Source: Malania oleifera (taxonomy: Eukaryota > Streptophyta > Magnoliopsida > Santalales > Ximeniaceae). Taken from it: DNA of 64,000 nucleotides. Positions within the stretch are counted from its first letter, which is position 1, and each line of letters begins with the position of its first letter. The notes under the pieces were generated by a model. The model was not told where the DNA came from and made no database searches. It worked only from the letters and a program-made list of their open reading frames with translations. Both the position numbers and the translations under genes were made by a program. Positions 1-11,756 of the stretch are shown here, in pieces. The stretch lies in NCBI RefSeq assembly GCF_029873635.1, contig NC_080422.1:18718049-18782048 (forward strand), read 5' to 3'.

Positions 1-304
1 TAATCAAAAGCTGCATCCACATAATAAATTCTAGGTTCACTAATCTGTATACCAGGTTCACCCATATAATAAATTCTTTTAATGCACTAGGTAAGAACTA
101 CTCTGCCTACTAGATGATTAGGAAAATTCTTAGAGGATTTCCTCCTGTTTAGGAACCTAAAACCATTGCCATAACTGAAGGAAAAAATTTAAAAAATACT
201 TCCCTATATGAACTGGTAGGATGGCTTCTCACGTACAAGATGGCGATAAATGAAAGAACTACTGAAGGTAGAAAACAAGAGAAGTCAATAGCTCTTAAAG
301 CTGC
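1..304 (+). pseudogene. SIRE-type Ty1-copia gag, first fragment
   Basis: Broken gag reading frame of a Ty1-copia retrotransposon, cut at its left by the window edge. Translation gives text typical of copia gag proteins (a 'RKILRSLP' stretch near 120-150, then an '...YELVGWLLTYKM...' helix near 205-245). Its right end at 304 continues in sense at 11757, because both sides read as one gag sequence (ALKA then AAKKS). It is therefore the oldest layer here, interrupted by the gag-only Ty3 element 305-11756. Gag would form the virus-like particle. Assignment to the SIRE/Maximus lineage rests on the downstream pieces, which carry two zinc knuckles separated by an acidic region. Confidence 0.7.
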
Positions 305-1055
305 TGACTCACTCTAAAAATGAGTAGCGCAAAGGTTATCCCAAGTATAGGAGTTTTCTCATGAATAAGTAGCCCTAAACGGTTAGATCATCTCTTCAGG
401 GAATGCAGATTAATTTTAAACTTGTGTAAAACAAAAAAAAAAAAATTTACTGAACACATTTTAGATTCAATTCTTGGGGTTTTTGAAAGTTTGTGTGAGA
501 ATTAAGACAACGTGAATCCTAACTAGAGATTTAAGGCGCATAAAACCAACCAAACAACTCACTAATTAGACATTCAAATAATAAAACAAAGATAAACTAA
601 AATTAAACTTCAACAATGACTTAAGAATAATAACCCAACTCAACACAATAATAACTTGAATGAAATAAATAAATCAACCAATATCTGAAAATAAACTGAA
701 TTTAACAATGACTCAACTAAATAAATAAACTAAACATGACAATAAATAAGCTCAACAAAGTCTTGAATAAACATAACTAAACTTAACCAATAAAGAGGAC
801 CTTTAAACAAAAACAACTTGAACTTAACAATAAAAATAACCCAAACAAATAAAATAACTCAACTCAAAAATAACTTAAACAAAATAATTCCCAATAATAG
901 CTTCAACAAGAATGATTAAACTCAACAATGGCTTAGTTAAAAATAAATCTCAAACGAATGCTTAAATAAAAATAAATAAACTTCAATACTGGATTAAATA
1001 AGAATAAACCTCAATTAAAGTATTAAAATAACATTAAGGTAAAGAACTAATTAGC

Positions 1056-1090
<35 letters not shown>

Positions 1091-1768
1091 ATGGTCGTGA
1101 GGAGTGGAGAAAGGGTTGCTACCTCCTCTATGCGGCGCAACTCCCAAGAAAAGAAGACCCCCAGTTCCCCTTTTTTAGCCCCCTACAAAAGCCCTAAAAA
1201 CCCCTTTAGAACCCTAGCCTCAGCTTTTCATTAAAGTCCCCCCAGCACATAGCCTTTTGTTTCATTTAATTAAAGCTACCAGCTGCCCTTTTAATTCCCC
1301 CAGGCCGGCCTTCAACTCTACTGCCCATTCTAGTTGCATCCATAGGTCGGGCTCACGTGGTCTTGTCACACATAGCCCATGCACACAGCTCACTTTCCAT
1401 TTAATGTTCATGGCCCACGGTCTCACGCACGCCCAACCGCTTCTTTGCATGCAAGGAACACCCAGCTCCTATGCTTCCTTTAACATACACGGCCTACATG
1501 CATCCCTTGTTTTGGACCCAGCGCACGGCCAACCCAACTTCCTTTTGGACTCCTTCTGTAGAGACCCGGGAAATAGTAAGTAATGAAATAATTAAAAAAA
1601 AAAAAAAAGGAATATTGGTTTGGCATAGGCCAAATCGTCGATGGTTTTGGGTAAGCACAGAAAACCGTTGACTATTTTGAGTTACCGCGATCAAGTAAGG
1701 GTAAAACAATATAAATGGTTTGGTTAAAAACGGCAAACCGTCGACGATTTCCCCTACTCCAGCAAGCC

Positions 1769-1776
1769 TATATAAA
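1769..1776 (+). promoter_or_regulatory. TATA box of the solo LTR
   Basis: TATATAAA follows a CCGTCGACGATT motif (about 1738-1749) and precedes a CT-rich stretch typical of plant LTR transcription starts. Function is inferred from position in the LTR. Confidence 0.5.
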
Positions 1777-2504
1777 TTAAGTTCATTTTTATTATAAAAA
1801 TCAAAACTCTCTCCTCACTCTCTCTCTCTAGCTGCGACCTACACTCTCTGTCTCTCTTCGATTTTTTGCTTGATTTAAGCCTGAATCAAAGGATAAATGG
1901 CATTTCGAGATCCCGGTGATGATTCTCCACAGTTTAACTGTAGCAATTTTGCTAGTTTAGGCTTTCCAAACACCACTCCAAAACTAGGGTAAGGAAGTTA
2001 TTTTTCCAAGTTTAATTAGTTATTGGAAAATTATGGGCTTGGGAGTATTAAAGTGGTAAACATTCTGGGGTTGAGTTGATTAAGCTAGGATATATGGATA
2101 CAAGATTTGTGCGAGCATCGTAGGCATAGTTTTGGAATCCCTGCAGGCATACCTCCAGGAAACATATAAGGGGAAAAGATTATGTCAGAAGTTTTCAGAA
2201 ATTTTACAGATTAAATTATAACATGTGATTTCTGAGTAATATATGTATGTTTTGAGAAAGTTAGGTTATTGAGTTGAGTAAAACCCTAGAGATGGTTATA
2301 CTAATATTTTCATCAGAATATCATAGTATAGATTATCACTTAAAATGTGTGGCATGAGGTTAATATTATACATAATGATTTTGTTGGTTTGTATGATAAT
2401 ATGTATATAGAGACAGAGATATGGATTTATACAAACTTATAGTATGATGATATTTTATATAGAACTACATTATGATAGTATACATATTTATATATTATTA
2501 CAGC

Positions 2505-2760
2505 ATTCTATATAGAACTATAGTACATTTTTTATACAGAGTTACAGCGTCCTATAAAGGACTACAACATTCTATATAGAACTACAGTACAATTTTTATA
2601 TAGAGTTATAGCGTCCTATAAAGGACTACAACATTCTATATAGAACTACAGTACATTTTTTATACAAAGTTATAGCATCCTACAAAGGACTACATCATTT
2701 TACATAGAACTATAGTACAACATTTGATACAGAATTGCAGAATGATGGCGTTGTACATAG
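2505..2760. repeat. 64-bp minisatellite inside solo LTR
   Basis: Four imperfect copies of a 64-bp unit, marked by ATTCTATATAGAACTA at 2505, 2569 and 2633 and a decayed copy near 2697. Each unit also contains a shorter 'TATAGAGTTATAGCG' relative, so the unit itself grew from a smaller repeat. Confidence 0.75.
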
Positions 2761-3734
2761 AACTACAACATAATAGTATTTTTATACAGAGTTATAGTAT
2801 TTTTATAGATTTTATACAAATTTATAGTATGACAATTTATACTAAGTTTTGAATGAAATAATGTTATTATATGGTTTTAGAAATCGCATTATATGGTTTA
2901 AGAACCCTAATGGACCATAGCTAAGCACGGTGCTGTAGCTTCATAAATACCAGTGCAGCCACACTTCTCAGATAGAGTGATGGTGGTATACAGTCAGTTG
3001 TGCCATAGAAGTGTAGAGTTACCTCCTAGAGTCCAGACCAGAGTTGGGTAGGCCAATCGTACTCATAGTTACAAATACAGATACATATATAGATATAGTT
3101 GACTTAGCCTGGTTAGGCCAACCATGGCTAGGTCCGGCCTACGGGCCACACAACCCGGATCATGCAGGATTAATACATGACATTATTGTTTATCCATCCA
3201 GGGCAGTTCTTCTATGCATATATGTGCATTTATTGATACAGAGTTATTATTTTATATAAAGTATGATGTGAAATGAAAGTATGTAATTTGAAATATAGTT
3301 ATATATATGTTTTGGTACAACTTTACATGATTTCACAATGAAAGGAAAGGTAAATAAGGTGTATATTTGAAACACTAAAACTCATATTGTCACACATTGA
3401 TAATAACCTATTCCCACTTACTGAGAGGTGTCTCACCCCAAGAATTCAAACATTTCAGGAGATCTAGATAGATAGGCGGAGCGAGCTCTGAGGTAGAGGA
3501 GGTTGTGGTACTGCTTTAGTTTCAGGGTAAGTGTTTGAGCTGGGAGATATGTTTTTGTGTAATCCTGAGGATGTTTTATGGATTTTGGGGAGGTACATGT
3601 ATAATTATGGAGATAGTAGAACTCTAATATTGTATATGAGGTTCCAGTATATTATGTTTTCGCTACATAGATAGTATGTAATTAGGACAGGTATGCCCAG
3701 TACTCACTTTGGGTACGAGATGACATTGCGGATG

Positions 3735-4446
3735 TTATTATTGTATCAGAGTAATTTTATATTTTTAGCAGTATGGAAAAAAAAAACAAAATTTTCGGGT
3801 CGTGACACCTTCAACGCACGGCCCTTACGTGCATGGTCTTCATCTTTTATTTCCCGAAAATGCCAAAAGCTTTCATGTGCATTTTAATTTCGACTTCAAT
3901 TCCTGAAAAATTACCTACAATAATAGAACATGAATGTTTGTAAATTTACAGCAAGTGTAGATTAATTATCTTAAAATTATCAAATGAGCTCAATGATTAA
4001 TATACTGGACATAATTAAGCATTTAATTAAAATTATAATCTTTAATTCATGATTTTAAATGCCTAATTAGACAACTTTGACGCGTAATCTTTATTATTGT
4101 ATCAGAGTAATTTTATATTTTTAGCAGTATGGAAAAAAAAAACAAAATTTTCGGGTCGTGACACCTTCAACGCACGGCCCTTACGTGCATGGCCTTCATC
4201 TTTTATTTCCCGAAAATGCCAAAAGCTTTCATGTGCATTTTAATTTCGACTTCAATTCCTGAAAAATTACCTACAATAATAGAACATGAATGTTTGTAAA
4301 TTTACAGCAAGTGTAGATTAATTATCTTAAAATTATCAAATGAGCTCAATGATTAATATACTGGACATAATTAAGCATTTAATTAAAATTATAATCTTTA
4401 ATTCATGATTTTAAATGCCTAATTAGACAACTTTGACGCGTAATCA
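3735..4446. repeat. 356-bp tandem duplication across the solo LTR/host LTR junction
   Basis: The segment 3735-4089 recurs at 4091-4446 with an offset of 356 bp and essentially no change (one C/T difference seen, 'ATGGTCTTC' against 'ATGGCCTTC'). Each copy contains the last ~73 bp of the solo LTR, its CCTTC target copy and the remaining end of the host LTR. The duplication therefore happened after the solo LTR inserted, and recently. Confidence 0.9.
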
Positions 4447-4465
4447 CGCCCTCCCCCCCCCCCCC
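4447..4465 (-). promoter_or_regulatory. Polypurine tract of the gag-only element
   Basis: Read on the minus strand this is a G-run followed by AGGGCG directly before the 3' LTR start TGATTACGCG. That is the position at which a retrotransposon primes plus-strand DNA. Confidence 0.75.
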
Positions 4466-5503
4466 AACTAGCGTTTTGCTAGTTTCTAGCAAATAACGTG
4501 AATGCACTCATACCAGGGGAGTAGCAACCATAATTCCAATACTTTTGAAAATCACATGCCATGAAGTATGCTTATTGAGTTTAGGAACACAAGAGACAGG
4601 TTCATCCAAGTTAAGTGTCAACTGAGAGATTTATACACCATTTATTAAATCAACCAAGGTAATGGACTGTAACAAAGCTCGTGTGTATGAGAAAAGGCTA
4701 AAATTCCAAGATTGACTACCAATAGACATTAACGGTTTCAATCACAACAATTAATCTGAGACAACCGCATGGTTTTACTCTAATTCAAAATCATTGTATT
4801 GCTTTCACACTATCACACTTTAAAAGGCACCTACTTTCTTATTTAGTTAGGACTCCGATAGTAGGTAGTCGTTTCCAATGCATGAATGTACAATGGTAAC
4901 TTTCACGCTACTATACTTTAGAAGGCACTCACTTTTTTATTTAGTTAGGACCCCAGTAGTAAGTAGCCCTTTCCAAAACACAATTGCTTCCCTCTTTTTA
5001 TTTCTTTTTTTTTTTCTTTTCTCTCTTTTTCTTCTTTTCTTTTTTCAATTAATCCCTGGCTTGTTTCTTAAATTCATTTGTTTCAAACTTTTTCTTTTTC
5101 TTTCTTTTCTAAGTCATTAGGATATGGTTTATTAGAGTCTCAGACAACTGAAGTATACATCAACCAAAAACAATCTAAGGTAGTCTTTCTATGTATTTTG
5201 ACTTGTGTAGTGTGTGTTTAACAAAATTTTCAACATCCTTCCCCTTCCCCTGGTTGCAATTAAGTGAAATGGATAAAGTTCTCTTTTGATTTAAACTCTG
5301 ATTTGCACTACATCCTACATGTTCCATATCCTCAAAAAGGAAAAAAAAATATTGGCATGTAACGTTCAAAAGTAAGGAATTCAGCATGGTTTGAGCTCAA
5401 TACCAGTATTTCCCAAAGGTGGACCAAACTGACATGCAAACAACACATGCAAATATCACATTAAAATTCTATCACATAGAAGCACACAATATCACATGCA
5501 AAT
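4466..5503 (-). other. Untranslated 3' region of the gag-only element
   Basis: About 1 kb between polypurine tract and solo LTR. No open frame with retroelement similarity is visible on either strand. It has a short duplicated stretch (near 4805-4870 and 4895-4955, 'AAGGCAC(C/T)...CTTTCT/TTTTTTATTTAGTTAGGAC') and a T-rich tract near 5000-5110. Confidence 0.6.
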
Positions 5504-5508
5504 GCTCC

Positions 5509-8273
5509 TGTGACGCCCCGAAACCCGCCAAGTGGGGCCCGGGTGCCACGTGTTTCAATCACCTGTATCTGATACCATAATTATCATGCACGCAGCGGAA
5601 CATAATAAATAACCTCAAATAAATACCAGAATTCTATATAACAACCCAAAAACAAACACTACAACATCCAGATATCTATCTCCACAACCAGTATTTAAAA
5701 CATAATCTCGTACAAATATATCTATACATATATCAGTATCTCACAATACCCCAAAAAGAAACCACCAAAAACAGTCTCAGCCTAGGCCTTCAAACCCGTT
5801 CTCCAGAAGAACCTAAAAAATTGTTATTCCACTAGGGTGAGACACTTCTCAGTAAGGGTGGAATAAATTATAACAGTGTGTGACAACTGAGTTTTAATAT
5901 TTGCATATCAAAATAAATTGTTTCTCACATAATATCAATAACAACTGAGAAAATGTACCATTAATAACATCCCCGACATCTAATATCATACCCACATCCA
6001 ATATGCACAAGTACATAATTTTTATGCAGACGAAAGTCCCCAAGGATAGGGAAGATTACCCACCCATACAAGTAACTTCCCTCTAGTCTAGTACTAAAAA
6101 CTACCTACTAGAGCACTCACCTTACTCAGTAAGCCCTCAGGTGAAGAATTACCTCGCCGCCAGTACACACATCTTTATTATTTTAAAGGTGAAGGTTTCC
6201 GACGATTGGGATGTCTACCCGCCCATACAAGTAGCATCCCTTTGCATTGATACCAAGAAACTACCTAGCAGAACACTTACCTTTCTCAACAAACCCTCGA
6301 TGGTATGTTTACCTCGCCGTATGCACGCACATGCATTCACAATATGCTATACCATTATTTTTATGCTATAATTAAATTCACATGCGTACAACACATCCAC
6401 ACAGGAATCATGCATCTCATACTTCATCTTCCAATATTCTCAGTACGTGGCCCACGCAGAGCAACTGCGTACATGTCAGTACGTAACCCACACAAGAACC
6501 TACATACTTCTTATCTACACATGGCCCACATAGGCACCACTACACACACAGGGTACATAACATGGCCCACACAGGCGCCATTATCCACACAGGATATAAC
6601 GTGGCCTACACAGGCACCACTACCTAGACAGGGTACATAACATGGTCTACACAGGCATTATTATCCACACAGGATACAACGTGGCTCACACAGGCACCAC
6701 TACCCACACAGGGTACATAACATGGCCCACACAGGCGCCATTATCCACACAGGATACAACGTGACCTACACAGGCACCACTACCCACACAGGGTACATAA
6801 CATAGCCCACACAGGCGCCATTATCCACACAAGATATAACGTGACCCACACAGGCACCACTGTTCACTAGTATCCAATCCCCATGACCTACCCGTCGTAC
6901 ATCAGTAGAACAAGCTCCTCGACCTTCCAATGTCCTACCCATATAAATGACAATACGATGAGCTCCTCGACCTGCCAACATCACATCATGATTTATATCT
7001 AGGCAATATAACAACCTCCTCATGCCAACGTTATATTGAGATACATACAAATAACCGCACCAGTTAGTTCACACAGACGCATCAATGCATTTCCATATAG
7101 GAATCCAACATATCAATTCATTTCCCACACAATATCCCAACAAATCAATACATTTCCACATAGAAGTCAAACATAACAATTCATTCATCATGTCATAATC
7201 ATTCCAAACACCCCCACATACAAACCCAAATACCACAGTAATTCATATTCAATTTATTAGGAAAAATTACTCTCATGTCACATGAATTTAATATCATAAA
7301 CAATTATCCCAAATATAACCTTAAACCAAAATCATCATTTTCCCAGTAATTAGGTTATTCTGAAAATCATATAGATAAATAATAAATTTCGTATGCTCGT
7401 AAATAACTGGTTCACTTTAATAAAATACTGATATAATTTTATTCCCCCTTACCTGATTTCCTGAACCACGCCTGCAGGGCTCCCAAACTTATACCCGCGG
7501 TGCTCACCCGAACCCTGATTTAATCATATCAACCCCAATAAAATGTTATTTTAACATTTCCTAATTTACAATAATTAAATAGTAATTAATTTCTAAATAA
7601 CCCATTTATCCTAGTTTTGGAGCTATTCCTACAACGATCCCACGAGAAATTCGCTCCGCTAGACTTGTAGAGAATCATCCCTAGATTCTCGTAGTGGTGT
7701 TCGATCGCCCATTTGACTTAAAATCTAAGAAAAATTGAGATAAGAATGAGAATTTGGCTTACCCCAGGAGATATGCCCACGTTACTCCTACGACAAATCC
7801 ACTTCAGTAGATATGTCGGTAGCGGAGAATGGAGTTTGGTGGTATTTTCGGATTTTCAATTAGGTGAGAATCCGCTGCGAAATTGTAGAAAGAAAAGGAG
7901 CGGAGAGCGTGAGAGAATATATATTTTTTTTTTTCCTTTCTCTTTCCTTCCTTACTAGAGCGTGAAGTTTCTTTTTTTTTTCTTCTTTCTTCTCCTCATC
8001 CTGCTTCTCCAGAAACTTAGCCTTTAAGTTTCCTTTTTCCTTTTGTTTTTTCTTTCCTTTATCCTACTTTACTTTATCATATATATATATGTATACTTAT
8101 ATATATTACTTACATATATACTTATATATATATATAATTAAATATACATATATATATATCCACAATCCTCACATTTCTTAATTTAATTAATTTTCTTAAT
8201 AATAATTAATTAATTAATTATTATTATTATTTTTATTAATAATTTTTTATTTTTTATTTTTTGGGTCATTACA
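5509..8273 (-). mobile_element. Solo LTR of a Ty3-gypsy element
   Basis: A 2765-bp sequence starting TGTGACGCCCCG and ending GGGTCATTACA (plus strand), flanked by the perfect target duplication GCTCC (5504-5508 and 8274-8278). The conserved hairpin motif occurs in reverse (AGGGTGAGACACTTCTCAGT, 5834-5853), so the LTR lies on the minus strand. It contains an 80-bp minisatellite and a (TA)n-rich tract at 8080-8160. It sits inside the internal region of the gag-only element. It lacks the CGTCGACG palindromes of the other LTR families. Confidence 0.9.
6521..6862. repeat. 80-bp minisatellite inside solo LTR
   Basis: At least four tandem copies with an exact 80-bp period, marked by GTGGCCTACACAGGCACCAC-type starts at 6601, 6681, 6761 and 6841. 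Each 80-mer is two related 40-mers (GGCACCACTACCCACACAGG and GGCGCCATTATCCACACAGG). Confidence 0.85.
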
Positions 8274-8479
8274 GCTCCCCCTCCCCCCCAACTAAAATAT
8301 AGCATTGTCTTCAATTGTTAAAAAGAGAAACAAAAGAATGATACTGAGAGAAGTAGAAGCGTACTTGGGTAGAGAAGTAAGGGAAAAGAAAGACTGATAC
8401 TAAGGGAAAATGTACCTGAAAATAAACTAAAAACAAAATGAAAATAAAGAAAAGAAAAACATCACGGCATGTTTGGAGG

Positions 8480-10090
8480 AGGTTAGGGAGGAATTTCATC
8501 TGGTGGGTGCAGGTTTAAAAATTGAACTAGCGGGTCTCCAAATTTGAGTCGTCACAATGAATCTGCATTGTTACCTACATAAAAATTAGTTTCAAATAAA
8601 TTATTGCTCTCCAAAGTCGCAGACAAAACATGTGCAAATTGACTTCCTTGTTTTAACAAGAAAGGATCTTTATGCAATATGTTTTTCAGGAAATTCACTT
8701 CTTTAAGAACCAGTCTTTGAGGAAAATGTGTCAGAACAGTTACCTTTGGTTTTTCAAAAATATCAACATTATAATTTTTACCTAGTTCTTTGAAAATGGA
8801 ACTCTCACCATTCTACTCAACCTCCCTATCTGGTGTACTAGTTACCTTACCACTACAGAGATTTGCTTCGGCATTGCAATCTTTGGCGTTTACTCCAATA
8901 GAGGGTGACGGTTCCATGGTTGCAAATTGCACTTGAGTATCTAGCTAGGCTTGAAATGGGGATTCATCTTCCTCTAATGCACTCAATGTTGTGTTCAGCC
9001 TAGTCAAATAGGTGCTTATCTCGTTGATGGCTTGAGAAGTCTGAGTGTTGATCACATTTTGGCTTGCCATGAATTGTTGAAGTGTATTTTCCTTCTGTGC
9101 CATACTATCCTCGAAAGACTTTTTTGGTGGAGCAGGTGCTGCTAAAGAATAGATTTGAGGAATCTGATGTGCCTGATACTAATGCTGAAAGGCAGCCTGA
9201 TGATATGACGATTGAGAAGGTGGTGCATAATATTGGGGAGGTTGATTACGAGGTTGCACTATACTATTATCCTTTTCCATCTCCATAACATCCAATCTTT
9301 TGGTGATTGCAGTCATACGTGCCTAAACATCAACATCATTCTTTAATTCATATTGCCCTCCACCAGGTATTGCTCTGAATGGTTAAGCTGCAATTGGTAT
9401 TCTATCAATCCTAGTGTTACACTACTGAGCATTTTTAGCTAAATAATCTAGAAAACCCAGTGCATCATCAAGTTCCTTGTCGAAGAAATCTCCTGAACAC
9501 ATAGTATGGACGAACTGTTTCGATTCAAAAGTCAACGCAGTGTAGAAATAGTTGACCAGGCGCCATGATTCAAATCCATGGTGGGGACACATGTTAACCA
9601 GATCTCTAAATCTCTCCTAACTTGTATGAAATGTCTCATCAGCTCTTTGCAAGAATTGACTAATTTGCCCTTGCACAAATTGAGTTCTTTGAAAAGGAAA
9701 AAATTTATGTAAGAATTCACATTCCATATCAGTCCAACTAGAGATAGAATTAGCCCTCAAAGAATTAAACCATATCTTCGCTTTATCCTTTAAAGAGAAA
9801 GGAAATAAAAGAAGTTTAGTAAACTTATTAGTGCCAGCTCTAGTAATAAAAGTAGTACAAGTCAACTCAAAGTCCGTCAGGTATTGGTAAGGGCTCTTAG
9901 AGTCCGTCCCGTGAAGCTGAGGTATCACTAACATCATCCCATACTTAATCATGAAATTGGGTGCATCATTAGGTAAAGCAATGCATGATGATGTAGTGGT
10001 TCGTGTGGACTGCAAAAAATCCATAAGAGTGTGTGGTGCAGATGCATCCATAGTTTCTTCAAAACTTTTTTTTTTCATGAGAAAAATCAA
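8480..10090 (-). pseudogene. Gag of the gag-only Ty3 element (decayed)
   Basis: The longest open piece is 9617-10090. It contains a plant Ty3 gag domain: 'QYLTDFELTCTTF', then 'FPFSLKDKAKIWFNSL', then 'FLHKFFPFQRTQFVQGQISQF', characteristic of Athila/Tat-type gag. The likely start is the methionine at 10051 ('MDASAPHTLMDF') rather than the upstream one at 10090. After a frameshift near 9620 the sequence continues through 'FRDLVNMCPHHGFESW' and a proline/glutamine-rich region down to about 8480, broken by several stops and shifts. It would package element RNA in particles. No pol follows it. Confidence 0.8.
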
Positions 10091-10130
10091 AATAAAAGAA
10101 AAACACTAGTTTGAAACTAAATCTTACATT

Positions 10131-10150
10131 CCTCGGCAATGGCACCAAAA
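10131..10150 (-). promoter_or_regulatory. Primer-binding site, tRNA-Asp-like
   Basis: On the minus strand, immediately after the 5' LTR, the sequence reads TGGTGCCATTGCCGAGGA. This is a mutated form of the TGGCGCCGTTGCCGGGGA site found in Athila/Tat elements, which is complementary to the 3' end of tRNA-Asp. Confidence 0.75.
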
Positions 10151-10153
10151 ACT

Positions 10154-10919
10154 TGACTCACTCTGAAAATAAGTAGTGCAAAGGCTATTCCAAGTATAGG
10201 AGTTCTCTTATGTAATAATTAGCCCTAAAAGGCCAGAACGTCTCCTCATGAAATGCAGATTAATTCCAAACTTGTGTAAAACAAAAAGAAAAAAAATAAG
10301 AAAATAATTTTATTGAACACAATTTAGATTCGATTCTTGGGGTTTTTGAGAGTTTGTGATAGAATTAAGACAAAGTGAATCCTAACTAAAGATTTAACAC
10401 GCATAAAATCAACCAAACAACTCACTAATTAAACATTCAAATAATAAAACAAAGATAAACTAAAATTAAACTTCAACAATGACTTAAGAATAATAACCCA
10501 ACTCAACACAATAATAACTTGAATGAAATAAATAGATCCAACAATATCTAAAAATGAACTCAATTTAACAATGACTCAACTAAATAAATAAACTAAACTT
10601 AACAATAAATAAGCTCAACAAAGTCTTAAATAAACATAACTAAACTTAACCAATAAAGAGGAACTTTAAATAAAAACAACTTGAACTTAACAATAAAAAT
10701 AACCCAAACAAATAAAATTACTCAACTCAAAAATAACTTAAACAAAATAATTCCCAATAATAGCTTCAACAAGAATGATTAAACTCAACAATGGCTTAGT
10801 TAAAAATAAATCTCAAACGAATTCTTAAATAAAAATAACTAAACTTCAACACTGGATTAAATATGAATAACCTCAAACAAAGTATTAAAATAACATTAAG
10901 GTAGAGAACTAATTAGCAA

Positions 10920-10968
<49 letters not shown>

Positions 10969-11756
10969 ATGGTCGTGAGGAGTGAAGAGAGGGCTTCTGC
11001 CTCCTTTATGCAGCGCAGCTCCAAAGAAAAGAAGACCCCCAGCTCCCTTTTTCCAGCCCCCTACAAAAACTCTAAAAACCCTTTAAAACCCTAGCCTTAG
11101 CTTTTCATTAAAGTCCCCCCAACGCATGGCCTTTTGTTTCATTTAATTAAATCTGTCAATTACCCTTTTAATTCCCCCAGGCCGACCTTCAACTCTGCTG
11201 CCCATTCTAGTTGCATGCATGGGTCAGGCTCATATGGTCTTGTCACACATGACCCATGCACACGACTTCCTTTCCATTTAAAGTTCACAACCCACAGTCT
11301 CACGCACGCCCAGTCGCTTCTTTGCATGCATGGCACGCCCAGCTCCTATGCTCACTTTCACATACACAACCTGCATGCATCCCTTGTTTTGAACCCAGTG
11401 CATGGCCAGCCCAACTTCCTTTTGGACTCCTTCAACACACGACCCTTACGCCAGCCCAACTTCCTTTTGGACTCCTTCAACACACGACCCTTATGTGCAT
11501 GGCCTTCATCTTTTATTTCCCGAAAATGTCGAGAGCTTTCATGTGCATTTTAATTTCGACTTTAATTCCTAAAAAATTACCTGCAATAATAGAACACAAA
11601 TGTTAGTAAATTTACTACAAGTGTAGGTTAATTATCTTAAAATTATCAAGTGAGCTCAATGATTAAAATACTGGACATAATTAAGCATTTAATTGAAATT
11701 ATAATCTTTAATTTATGATTTTAAATACCTAATTACACAACTTTGACGCGTAATCA
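10154..11756 (-). repeat. 5' LTR of the gag-only Ty3 element
   Basis: About 1603 bp, plus-strand ends TGACTCAC...CGTAATCA, adjacent to the primer-binding site at its left. It carries a longer (GA)n run (10922-10964) than the 3' LTR. A 37-bp segment (CCAACTTCCTTTTGGACTCC... at about 11416 and 11458) is tandemly duplicated in this copy only. Confidence 0.85.

Larger units (their letters stand above)
1557..3807 (+). mobile_element. Solo LTR of a Ty3-gypsy (chromovirus-type) element
   Basis: A 2251-bp sequence beginning TGTAGAGACCC and ending GGGTCGTGACA, flanked by the perfect 5-bp target duplication CCTTC (1552-1556 and 3808-3812). No internal region or partner LTR is present, so this is a solo LTR left by LTR-LTR recombination. 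It has a TATA box (TATATAAA, 1769-1776) just after CGTCGACG-type motifs, a CT-rich leader (1806-1858), a 64-bp minisatellite, and the conserved motif ACTGAGAGGTGTCTCACCCC at 3420-3439. It lies in the 3' LTR of the gag-only element and is younger than it. Confidence 0.9.
305..4446 (-). repeat. 3' LTR of the gag-only Ty3 element, interrupted
   Basis: Matches the 5' LTR at 10154-11756 along its length once two changes are removed: the solo LTR 1557-3807 and a 356-bp tandem duplication ending at 4446. Shared landmarks include the AT-rich AATAA/ACTCAAC-rich stretch (about 540-1040 against 10390-10905), the (GA)n run (1060-1088 against 10922-10964), and the 'CCAGGCCGGCCTTCAACTC' segment near 1300. 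Uninterrupted length would be about 1.5-1.6 kb. Confidence 0.85.
305..11756 (-). mobile_element. Gag-only (non-autonomous) Ty3-gypsy element, Athila/Tat-like
   Basis: Complete element on the minus strand: 5' LTR 10154-11756, primer-binding site about 10131-10150, gag 8480-10090, polypurine tract 4447-4465, 3' LTR 305-4446 (itself interrupted). The LTRs begin and end TG...CA (plus strand TGACTCAC...GCGTAATCA). The flanking pentamers GCTGC (300-304) and ACTGC (11757-11761) differ by one base and look like an aged target-site duplication. Between gag and the polypurine tract there is only a solo LTR and about 1 kb of untranslated sequence; no protease, integrase or reverse transcriptase is seen, so it would need proteins from another element. 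It resembles the gag-only 'TR-GAG' class described in plants. Lineage is judged from the gag sequence and a tRNA-Asp-like primer site. Confidence 0.85.

Noticed and set aside
6766-7050. 94-codon minus-strand frame
   Set aside because: It is formed by the 80-bp minisatellite inside a solo LTR and shows no protein family features.
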